NCBI RefSeq assembly: GCF_017654505.1
Contig: NC_054534.1
Span: forward strand, 26,445,689-26,509,688
Source of the DNA: Polyodon spathula
Taxonomy: Eukaryota > Chordata > Actinopteri > Acipenseriformes > Polyodontidae
DNA: 64,000 bases
Direction of reading: 5' to 3'
In this document: piece by piece, positions 1 through 11,442 of the stretch
How the letters are laid out: each line of letters begins with the position of its first letter
Position numbering within the stretch: position 1 is the stretch's first letter
Made by a program: the position numbers and the translations under genes
Notes under the pieces: model-generated
Told to the model about the DNA's origin: nothing
The model's input: only the letters and a program-made list of their open reading frames with translations
Database searches by the model: none

Positions 1-619
1 ATAGGCCGATCCCTGGAGCTACCATTACACAGATTTTTCTGAGTTGTGATTCGCTGTTTATTAACAGGGGCCAAAGAGCAAACACACCATTATGAAATCG
101 GCAACATGCCACTAAAAGCTGTGAACAAGGGGCATTTTTTTCCCTAGCTGTGAAGGGTGTTTTTTTTTTTTTTTTTTTTTTTGTTTGCAGACTAACGTCC
201 ATTTAGAGCTGAACTTATCTTAAATAACTTCTCTCTGGCCCGTACCCTCTTCTGACCAGAATTAAGGGACCATTCTCAGATTGCTTAGTGCTGTGCACAC
301 ACCAAGTGCATTTTGGTTGCTCTGCACATGATTTTAAAGTGGTATTCTCAAATTGCTGAAATAGGAGTTTGTAGAACTTTGAGCAATGCAAAAACCATGC
401 AGATCAAATGTAGATGAAATGTTAATGACTTCATACTGTGTTCTATTATGTTCCTGCTAACCACGGTGAAAAATAACTATTACAAGGTGTAAATACTGAC
501 TGAATCAGTCTGAGAATCAAAATCAATCTGAGAATCAAAAACCTTGACTGCAAATCAAGGTGACATGCAAAAGCTGAAGGTCAATCTAACTCCGCAGGGA
601 GAAGTCACAAAGTCATAAC

Positions 620-661
<42 letters not shown>

Positions 662-835
662 ATTTTACAAGAACAGTACCCCTGAACTTCCAAATAACCC
701 CAGACAGGTGATAAAATGCTATTAAAAAAAAAAAAAAAAAAAAGTAAAACATCTACAAAATAAAATACTCTCCACATGCCCTGTTAGAATACATTATATA
801 CAGGGAGGGCTTCAAATACATATAATTGAGCAGTT

Positions 836-1090
836 CTCAGAAATCAGACCTTACAATTCTATTTGATCTGCATTGAGATCCATATAACATAACAAAATAA
901 AATAAATCACATTACACAGACTTAAATGAGTAGTAGGGATCGACTACCGAATGATTTAATTTGTTTAAAATTAAGGTTACTCCAAGCCTTAATAAAGAGG
1001 TTTTGCAATATTGTACAAAAAACAAAGCCAAATGGCAGCCCCAATACTAATAACACCACGTTCTTAATCCAGCAGTTTATTTTCAAAACT
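836..1090 (+). repeat. Diverged repeat, copy A
   Basis: Aligns with 2291-2560. Shared blocks in the same order are 'gagatccatataacata', 'tagggat', 'taaaattaag', 'atattg', 'ttgtaca', 'accaaa/acaaagccaaa' and 'taataacacca'. It is either an old tandem duplication or two insertions of one repeat family. Confidence 0.6.
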
Positions 1091-1612
1091 CATACAAGCT
1101 CGCTTCACCAGGACATCTAATCAGAAAAATAAATAAATATATAAAAAATAACCTCCCACTTATTCCACACAGACATATACAGATTAAGGTTTTGCCAGTG
1201 CTTTAAAATGGAACACATTTCTGTAGCACTTGCATGCAAGCAAATCAGTAGCCCATGTGTGAGTGTTAGATTTAGGTGTTTGCATCTCATTCAGGGATAC
1301 AGAGATAGCCTGCATACATAAAAAAATTGCACAACAGAACACATATACAGCAAACTCAGTCAAAAGAAAACAGCACTGAAACAAACATTGAGTAATACCA
1401 TAACATACAAAGACATAAGGTGCGATACAATACACTAAAACAACTAACAACTAACCTAGCAACACCCAATCAGTCAACAGAACTTTACATTGTTTGTGAC
1501 CCCTAACTGTTAAGGCTCATACCTTTGCTTGTTTAGCCAGAGATTGATCAAACATATACATCCCACGAGAAATGAAAAAATTGCACCCTCTCAGAAAACA
1601 TTGCCTGTGGCC

Positions 1613-1752
1613 AGGAATGGAAATAAGACTTGCACTGCATAGCAGTTTAACCCATTTTGGGTTTTATTGAGACACAGTATACAGGTAACACGTCTTATTA
1701 AACTCATAGTAAAATAATGAAGCAAACTGATCAGTAGAAAGTCTCATTTCCA
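1613..1752. mobile_element. Foldback MITE, copy 1
   Basis: Palindromic element. The left arm 'aagacttgcactgcatagca' is mirrored by the right arm ending 'cagtagaaagtctcatt'. The centre carries 'gggttttattgag ... cgtcttatta'. The same family recurs at 25426-25590. No transposase is present. Confidence 0.6.
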
Positions 1753-2290
1753 TCTCTCCCTGCGATACATTGCAATAATCTGAAAATGAAAAAAAGAGAA
1801 GTAGCCCAGTAATTTAGGTAAAGTGGCTTTGCGTGGCTGCAGCTGCGTTTATCTGCAGCAGCACACTGTACACAATGTGAACACTATCTATTACAAAGTA
1901 CAGAGCCCCCTCTAGTGGTAGAATTCAGAGCTGAAAAGAACACTGTAAAGCCATAAATATTTGCCAGATTTTTATTATGCGTAGGAAAAAAAAAAAAAAC
2001 CCAAAACACATTTTTGGCACAAAATCAAACTCACTAACATTTCTTGAGCAAAACATTTATGGCTTTACAGTATAAGAAACAAAGTTAATTCCCAAAGCTG
2101 AAGCAGCCCAATATATAGACGTGGGAATTCAAGGGGCTGATTTATTAAACCTATACCCAGCCGGGAGAAGCCCTGGATTCCACCAACCACAGATTTTTTT
2201 TTGGTGCAATCTCAGGATATAGATCATGGTTAATGCAATCTAAGACTGGCAAATGCTCTAAAAAAATCCCTAGTCAAACATCTACAAAAA

Positions 2291-2560
2291 AGGTTCTCAT
2301 ATTCTGAACTTTAGAATTATTTCTGGTCCAGTGAGATCAATATAACATAAATGACATAGAATAACTATGTTAAACATAGGGATTGACAAACAGTAGACTA
2401 GCCCATGTGTAATTCCTAAATTCTTTTAAATTAAGCCTAATAAAAACCTTTACAAAATATTGCATTATTGTACATAAACCAAACCCAAAGGTACTAGTAA
2501 CACCAAGTAAAGGTACTAATAACTAATAACACCAAGTAAACACTATTTATTTCAAAAGTA
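2291..2560 (+). repeat. Diverged repeat, copy B
   Basis: Second copy of the segment at 836-1090, in the same orientation and with the same block order. This copy also contains a short internal duplication of 'aaaggtactaataac / ccaagtaaa' near 2490-2545. Confidence 0.6.
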
Positions 2561-2824
2561 TACTTCCAATAAACTGCTCTAGTTTGCTAAATTCTGATGT
2601 TCTTATACTGTGGCATGAGGACGCTCAACATCTACTGTATGTTATGAAGTCCAAATCTATAAATGATGGGCCTCATACCAGTTATTTAAATCAGATTATA
2701 TTATATAAAACATCACCAATGAGCACAATTATTAATCCGATTTGTTTAATATCAACAACAAACAGTGCATTAAGTACAGTGTAGAGTTTTTTTTTTTTTT
2801 TTTTTTTGTCAGTTTGGTTTGAAT

Positions 2825-4461
2825 TAGGGATGCACCGAATCCAAGTTTTTGGGATTCGGCTAAATACCGAATCTACAAAAACTGTCAAGAAAACTGAAGG
2901 AAACTGTTGAATGAAAAACAGACTGGCAGCTACTAACAAGGGACGCGCAAATCTATAGTTTTGACCCTTTTAGTTAATAGTATTTTTATTATCGAATGGA
3001 AATATATCCCTGAATAAGATTTCAGTTTGAAGCGTACACAATTTACCGCTAGCCCCCTCCCCCCACAACAGAAACGTCAAAATACAGAACCGTTTACTTT
3101 ACCGTTACAAGAAAGCACAGCTGCAGCTTTACCATAACCCTCTATTTTCTTTAATGACGTTTCAACCTGTGTCACCTGATCTGAGAGTAGGGTTGCCAAC
3201 AGGCTCCAGAATCTCGGGACACTAAGGAAAGTCAGGTTTTGTAACTCACCTCTCTAAACTGCAATGCATTCAGTAAAGTGAGGGTGAATTGTGTGAACTG
3301 TCGCTAAATTAATTTAATTGTTTTGCTTAGTTGTTACCAAAAGCACACACATGCCTGCGAGGATCGTTTCCATCAATCACATCTATACAACAGCTGATTG
3401 GCTTTCTGAGTCTCTGACTGAGCGGGACTGCACAAAGCAAGAAATACTAAACAAATCTAAACTTTACCTGCTGTCACAAGGTTAAATGAAAAAGTGCAGA
3501 GTTATTAATAATAATGGTGTTATTAAAGCAATGCGATTAATCGTTGTTACGAGGCTCTCCAGATAGAATCGCCACCACAAACAATTAAATACATTTACTA
3601 AACTGCTGAAACAATGCACACTCACTTTCCATGTCGAATACATTGCAGTTTAGAAATGAGAGTTAAAAAAAAACCTGACTTAGTGTCCCGAGGTTCTGGA
3701 GCCTGTTGACAACCCTATCTGAGAGCTATGAGGAAAAATTACCGTGATGAGTGAGCTGAATCTCCCACATTGATTTAAATGCACCGTGTGTGAAACACAT
3801 CAAATAGGCTACGAAATAGTTTTAACAATATTTTAATAAAACACAGAAGTTCCCAAATAAATCAACTTGTATTAGTACATTACAATAAGGTAATTTAATT
3901 TACTAAAGCATATTATTCAACAATGTATTGCACTCTGACGTGTCAGTTGTAAAGTTACAAAAAATATATATTTCTGTGCATTGAATATTACTATTATTTT
4001 ATCTCAGTATGATCTCTAGAACACGTTTGACAGACAAAGCAACAAAGCACAAAATCCTACAACAGTTTGTCGTTACCATATACTACAGGTTTAATGCATA
4101 ACTTTACACTCCATGAAAAGTGTGATGTGAATGTACTGTTGCATACGGGGGTATGTTTGCATTCAGCAGCTGCATGACTGTTTAGTGCGTGCGCCACCAG
4201 TAACAGGGAGTTGAGAGCTGCGACAGAGTTCAAACGTGTTCCTGTTATTAAATACAACAGTTATGTTCAATACCAGATTTATGTCTTTTATTAAAAGAAG
4301 ATCTGCACACATTGGAGGGATGTAGTAAAACGGGTGTGTGTCTGGGGGGATAGAGGATTCGGTTAACCAAATCCTAAGTATTCGGCCGAATCCGAACCCT
4401 GTTCAAAAAGTAGGTATTCGCGCCGAATACAAAACCGAATTCTGGATTCGGTGCATCCCTA
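2825..4461. mobile_element. hAT-type DNA transposon remnant (outer element) with 8-bp target-site duplication
   Basis: Terminal inverted repeats begin TAGGGATGCACCGAATCC (2825) and end GGATTCGGTGCATCCCTA (4461). The flanks are near-identical 8-mers, GTTTGAAT (2817-2824) and GTTCGAAT (4462-4469), as expected of hAT target-site duplications. No intact transposase is seen. It is interrupted by a second element at 3188-3717. Confidence 0.85.
3188..3717. mobile_element. Nested 530-bp hAT-like MITE with perfect 8-bp target-site duplication
   Basis: Long inverted repeats of the type TAGGGTTGCCAACAGGCTCC ... GGAGCCTGTTGACAACCCTA extend inward for roughly 100 bp, including 'atctcgggacactaagg' and its complement. 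The flanks are identical: TCTGAGAG at 3180-3187 and 3718-3725. Its position inside the outer hAT element makes it the younger insertion. It has no coding capacity. Confidence 0.9.
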
Positions 4462-4682
4462 GTTCGAATTAAACATGATCTATTCGGTTCATTGTTTACT
4501 ATTTGCGAACAACGAACCAAATACTGCAGAAGTGTTAAGCAGTGCTTCTTTAAGACAGCACACGGCACCATCGGTCCTAAAAACTATTTAACTGCCATCA
4601 AGATTTGGTAATGACCACTGCAGAAACCTGCAACATGAATATATCGGTTTTCCAAATCAGAACACACATTGTAACTGCTTAC

Positions 4683-7600
4683 CGGGTTAATATCCATTAT
4701 CGTTTGATGATCCTCCTTATTTGGATTCATTCCGGCCACGTCATCAATGTATTTCTGTTCTGCCTGATAAAAATGTGGCGATGACATAATAATTGGCGCA
4801 CCTGTTACAATTAAAATGAAAATTTAAAAAAAATTAACTGTACAAAATCAGAAACCGGGACAAAGAAATATTTTTTCTTCTAAATGTCCTGAGTTTTGTT
4901 CAGTCTGTACCTTATATTTGTTCTGGATAATAAGCCAGTTACAAAGTAACAACACAAAGGCTCTGGTCATGGTTCTAATTAATAGGCTTGTGAAAATCGT
5001 GACATAACAGTCAAGTGTGTGACAGAAAAACACAAAAAACAAGCCTGAGTCCTGAGAAACAGGCACCAAATGAAACACTGCACTCCTGCATCATATGCAT
5101 AACAACTATTTCTGTAGTCATGATCCACAAGCTTCTACCTTGCTTGCACACGCTGACATTTAAGAGCCCTGATCCCAAGCAGTTTCCTGCTGGCACACAG
5201 AAGCCAGCATTCGCCGGATTTACTGAGATATTGGCAAATACTTCTTTGGGTGGCACAAATCTGTAGGCGGGTATCCCTTTCACATGGACTTCCTTTTCAA
5301 ATGTAGCATAAAGAGACCTAGAACAAAACAGCAAAGTCAGAGCACACTCAAGGTGTTTCATATGTAGTTAATATCGTTGCAATACACACAGGGGCATAAA
5401 CAGTGGTGTAACCTTGGGACTCCTCTACATACATTATCATCTAGACAGAATTAGATCAGCTGGTTCCCACACTGTTATTCTGTGCAACGTGTAAATTAAT
5501 TCTAGTACGAGCTCAACACATCCGTAACAGTAAAACTATAGGAAACTAGTCGCATTGACAAACGATTCTGATAGTGTCATAACTGACAAAGGAATTATTC
5601 AAAATCTTTGTTTACAGGCGAGGTAGTGTTCGCTCTTTACAGATGTGTTCTGTGTGTTGAGAATGTGTATAAAAAGACCCTATAGCACTGAGACACCATA
5701 CCCAACAGACAGCTCTTAAGGACTTCAAAAGAGGGCCGATAGTAGGAGTCCAGCAGGCACGTTGTCAGACTGCTCTGACACGTCCCTTTTGTGCTATAAG
5801 TCATCAGATCCGTTTGCATGGAAGGCCTCGGTTGCAAAGGTGTGCAGTTCTTTGATTGACATAGATTCAGTTAAAATGTGTTTCTCCACTGATGATGGGA
5901 ATGAGAATGTAGAGATGGGAGCCCAGCTAACAAGTTTAAAGTTTTTGCAGGTATCAAGTAAAGACCCTGGTCACCCACACCTGTGATGTAAAACACTGGA
6001 TGCACAGGCCTGTTGTGGTGTTCGCAGAGCCACTTCAAGCTGAGGCAGGAGAATTTGAATCTTGCTGGGACTTATTAGATATGGATTGGATGCTATAAAA
6101 TGAAATACATTGCTAATAGTAAGGTTGTAGGATTCTGTATTTTGTATCCTTTTGAATAAGTCTGTGTGAGGTCTGAAAACGAGAGCTCCTGGTATCAAAA
6201 GTTCCAAACCTCCCTTATCAGGCAAAAGCATCTTTTTGAATTAGACTCAGAGCCTCACACATTTTAATCTAGCGAGAACAGAATAATTCTATAATGAGCG
6301 ATCTTTTAAAAAAAATAACTAATGAAATACCTTTTGGTACCAGAATAAGGAAATATATGGGGCAAAGTCCGTTCTCTTCATTATATTATAGAAATTAATG
6401 AAAACCTGGCAGTTGACGTGAGCATTTCATTTAAATTAGAGAAGTTGTCTAAAGTATCAGTTTTTATCAGAAAGTTAGCGACTTTAATTGGGATGATGTG
6501 TGGGAGCCAAAAATGACTTAATGCGGTGAATTTGGAAAAGTGCTTGCAGTGGAGTTTCATATTAATTTTAAAAAATGTAGCCTGAAACGGTAAACAGGAT
6601 GTCTGAACCCTGCTTGCGCAGGAGATTTTTAGAAACAGATTGGTCAGGCTTAGTCCAAGCATGGTACAGTTAATATGAGTCTATTATATTTAACATGTTC
6701 ATTATAGCCTGAATTTAAATGAAAATAACTGGACTAGCTACTGTATGCTTAGTGATTTTACTCAAAGGCTTATGATAAATTCCTACGGTCTTTGTCCAAT
6801 ATTTTGTTAACACACATTTGCATACGAAGTTAAACTGGCCCATTGACAACACACTGAGAAGGTAACAGAATATTCTGCTAAGGGGGAGATATATTTTTGA
6901 TCAACGTTGATAATCAAATAGAGTTGGTGTTACATATTAAAAACATCTCTCTCATATATTTACACACACACACACACATATACCTGTATTATACTTGGTA
7001 GCAAGGTCTCTGTGAACTCCAGTTCACCTAATTTTTACGGAAAGGAGGGTTTGAACATGAGGACCATGAGCTCACATTCAATTCATTTTGAAAAGGGGGT
7101 CACCGGTACTTTTTAAAATATATTACTCACACAAAGAGCTGTCAAAACCGAGCAAATAATTAGATTTAAATTGGGTTTTCTGACGTATTACATGTAGAAA
7201 AAACTATAAAAGCCGAGGTAAAATCCTAGTCAAGTGTACCTCAACTTGATCTTATAAGTTGCGTGGTCCACGCTCTGAAGATCTCTGAACAGACTGGTTG
7301 CTGTTTGGTCGTATTTAGAAGTCACTGCTTTTGAAGGCATTTCTCGTTTTTACGTTGTATTCTACAACTATACTTCCATATAGAGGAAGAACAATTTTAA
7401 ATTTATATCTCATTTATATTGACGCATTGCTATAAGGTTTTAGCTTTGGAGAGTGATATATTGGATATTTTAGGACTTAGCGGTTGGCATATCTGTCCTA
7501 AGAGCTGGGTATGTGATAACCATACCTGTATTACTGTGTTAATGTATTAATGCTGTTAAACCTGTAAAGGCACTGGAAACACCCAGATTGCCAATTAGCA

Positions 7601-9392
7601 GGGATCCAAAGTGGCTTGCAACCACTCGATCCATTATTAAGCATTTAATAAACATAAGGAGCACTATTACTTATTAGTTTAAGAGTGTGCTCAGAGCAAT
7701 AAAAGAAGTACATGCAAAATCTGAGTGTGCTTCCATAAACAAGACTGCACAACTTACTTATGCGTCAGTGTAAAGGAATTAGAGGTACTCATTAAATGAA
7801 CAGTCTTGTATCCCACTTAAACAGTTACGAAAACCTGGCAGTCTAACTACTCAGTTAAAGCTGTACCACGCTTGTGGTGGCCCAAAATCCTATTAGGCAG
7901 GTACTTCCAGACTATGTACAATCCCCTTGTATGTTATCCATCAATTTTATTGTAATTGTATGGTCACAGTTACACCCACCTGCACAAATCAGATAAGAAA
8001 ATGTAGATTGTTTCATTCTTTGTTATGAGTGGGTGAAAGGAAGCTGCATCGGTCCCATTAATCATATTACAGGTTTCGGTGGTCCACCAATCCAGAGAGC
8101 TAAAAATGAAATTACTTCAACTTAGCATTTGTTCTGTTATGTGAATAATAACCATTGAACCCTAACATTAGACAGAGACAAGATATGCACAGGCTTGAAA
8201 TTGATAAATGGACACTGGAATACATTTAGTGTTTCGTTTAGTGACTACTAAACGTAACAAAAAAAGACCAAAAAGTTTATTTATACAAGCTTTTTAAAAA
8301 GCCCAAATAGTCCATAATATGGTAACTGAATGCAATGCCAAAAACAATCTGTTATCTGTATCACAGATGTTGTTTGCTTTATTATTTGGTACTCTGAAGA
8401 TATGGGCAGTTAAAGTGAAACATAATCCTGGTTAGTGAGGGATAGGAAGCTTGAGACAGCCTAAATTACAGTAATAAAGAAAATGAAACAAATTAGGTGG
8501 TGTTTATGAAAAGGCACAATGCAGGGAAGACTAAGCTAGAGAGACATGTTTTATTCAGAAACCAAGGAATTATATATTTGAAATGGCACTTTTTAAAAAA
8601 AAAAAAATAAAATACAAAAAGGCAGAAATCTAGCTGCATTCATTTATTTCAACCAGTATAGCGACGAAAGCAGACATGCTTGAGGAACAAATATACCTTT
8701 CACCTCTCCACTCAACTATTCTGGCAAAGTCTTTATAGTCCTGCTCTCCAGTCAGGACGACATATTCACCATCATCAGTGGTGTTCATCTGAGAAATCAC
8801 ACAGATAAAAGATCAGGTAATCAATACTATAAGATTGTGCAAATAGTCTTGTATACAGGACTACATGTGCTTGTAAATTTGAAATCTATTACAAATCAAC
8901 ATATAAAAAGGTGCAGGGGTTAATATTAAACCAAAGGAATGACTATATTTTCACAGAGAGCTGTGTGTAGTATAAGCTCAGTTGCCTGTTTCACAATTGT
9001 AGTTTTATATCCAAATCCATTAAACAATGTTCATATTACATTCTTTGTTTTAAAAAATTAACAGCTGAGTTATCCATTGCAGGTGTCAGGTTCTTGTAAA
9101 CATCATGCGAGTTCAGATATCAGACTTACCTTATAAAAGAGGCCAAAGTATTCATCAATTTCAGGGCGAACTTTGTGAACAACAGCAAGTAAAGGATCTT
9201 TATATCCCCAGAGTAGTTCATGTACAGTACGGGTCACAAACAGACCTATATTTTGGGACTTCATGTATGATGATATCATGTTACTTATCACTGGGTGAGT
9301 TTTAAACTTTTCAATCAATGTCTGTATGAAAAATAAAATAAATTACATTAATTATTCTCTATCCATTTTTTTTTTTTTTACAATGAAACATT

Positions 9393-9462
<70 letters not shown>

Positions 9463-11410
9463 TATATATATATATAAAACATCTGCCTTATGACTGGCCT
9501 CACATGACTTTGCAGACCTATTACTCTATTAACACTGTTGCGTAACTGAATGAAAAAAAAAGTCATGGGGTAGTGTGATATTTTGTAATGCTCTAAACAG
9601 ATGTGAATCTAAATAGCGATGCTCTTTAACACTGTATTAAGTCTGTTTCTGTATTCTACCAGATGTATTTTATTGACTGCTTATTAGCATTACTAAGCAT
9701 GTCCATCAATAAAACTACATTTCAATATTCAAATACATGTTCCTAAAATCTTGAAAATCTGTATGTAATAAAAAAAAAAAGCTGTCTATTGAACAAAAAG
9801 CCTTGTGACAAAAGACCAGTTGTGTCTGGCAAAGTCACCCAGCATGTGTGCACAGGGTACAGTATAAAAGAATGGCTGCTTTCATTCCAGACAGATTTCA
9901 AAAGTTAACATGGACCAGTCTAAATGTCTGGCTATTGAAAGGAAGGAGCAGCACTGTACGGACTGAATGACAATACAAACACGTCAAACAGGGCGATTGC
10001 AAATACCATTCATTTTTCTCCTTTATACTTGCGCCAGGATAAACACTTGAAATAAATACAAATACAAACTGTCCTGATCCACTTATTCTCCAAGGTTACC
10101 ATTATGCATTAGACAGGCCATGGTGTATGTTTTGTTAACTTACTATAGCAGGAACATTAACGGTTCTTATTGGGTCATCTTCTCGGCGTCCCACGGACAT
10201 CTCAGGCACAAACACATATGTCTTGGGCATGGTGGCTGATACTTTAGTGTCATTGTCCGAAAATCTCACATTCTCCTTTGGCCTGAACTCTCTTAAAAAA
10301 AAAAAAAAAGACTATTCGCCAACACGTACCAATGAATAAATTGCAGAACAACTGGATTGTCCATTTTGCCTTTCTAAAGAGATCATAGCCCCATTTCACA
10401 AATACAGTGGTACCACACTACTAGTTTACTACAAATAAAGAATGACTGAGTAGGCCATTTGTTTTTTTTTTTTTTTTTTTTTTTTTTTACTCTAGAAACA
10501 TGAAGATTACTAAGATGTTCAGTCTTGGTAACATAGTAACATGTGCCTTAAACACAAAAACATGTTTTATGTAATAAATAAAATGTCATGCCTTTGTCAG
10601 ACTTTGTTGTTCAATTCCCTTTTAACCATTAGCAATATGCGCTTTTTCCTAATAAACATCTGTGGGAGTTTTGGGGAAGTGAATAACAATTGCTGCAAGA
10701 CTAAAGGTTTCTAAAACAATCCGATTCACTTATTTCATCAGCCAGACTATGTGGCAATGAGCGCTTTATAGGCAGTCCGTTTTAATGTTACAAAACCCAA
10801 ATATGTAATGCCTAACCTGTCAAAATATGCAAGAAGCTATTCTAAAATTACTATTTACACAATGCAGCTGATGGTCGAGACTTGTGTAACTGTCTCAAAG
10901 ATCATCTATCATATCAATACAGAATTTGGAGAGTAGATTAGATGCCAAAGTGCATGTTTGCTTCAATTGGAAGGCTTACTTGTAAGTGTAAGGTCCCTTC
11001 TCCTCCACAAATGGCCTCTCTCCTAGAAGTACCTCCGAGGGGTTTCTCAGGTCAAAGAAATAAAACTGCATATACACTGGCGGAGGAGGGTTCTCCCAGG
11101 CCTCAAAAGCATCAGTGCCGTTCTTCAGTATTATTTCCTATGAAGACAATGAGCATGGTGCAGTTATTACCCCCCTCTAGTATAGGTTTAAACCCATGTA
11201 TCATACACTATTCCCAAAAGGCTTAATAGCAAATATGGCACAAACATAAGGAATCTTCCTGTCTGAATCTCAACTCAAAATTTAGACCCCAAACAAGCAA
11301 ATCAAGGTCCTTAATACAGTACTAGTTTTTAAACCTGGAGTGGAATGGCCCTCCAGGATTGAAATTGCCCAACCCTGATAGATGACATGAAGCAAATCCA
11401 AACTAGGAAA

Positions 11411-11442
<32 letters not shown>

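Larger units (their letters stand above)
1..2816. other. Repeat-rich, AT-rich non-coding stretch 3' of SCARB2 exon 8
   Basis: No SCARB2 exons 9-12 were recognised here. Contents: poly(T) or poly(A) runs (161-182, 623-657, 723-743, 1986-1999), a foldback element (1613-1752) and two diverged copies of a ~250-bp segment (836-1090, 2291-2560). A small direct repeat of 'ctgagaatcaaaa' type lies at 510-541. The interval is probably intron of SCARB2 or its 3' flank. Confidence 0.6.

Noticed and set aside
5637..6662. Overlapping ORFs on both strands in SCARB2 intron 6
   Set aside because: A LINE or pseudogene origin was considered, but no conserved motif could be identified and frames are short and discontinuous.
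9378..9566. ORF rich in Ile-Tyr repeats
   Set aside because: It is a translation of an (AT)n microsatellite.
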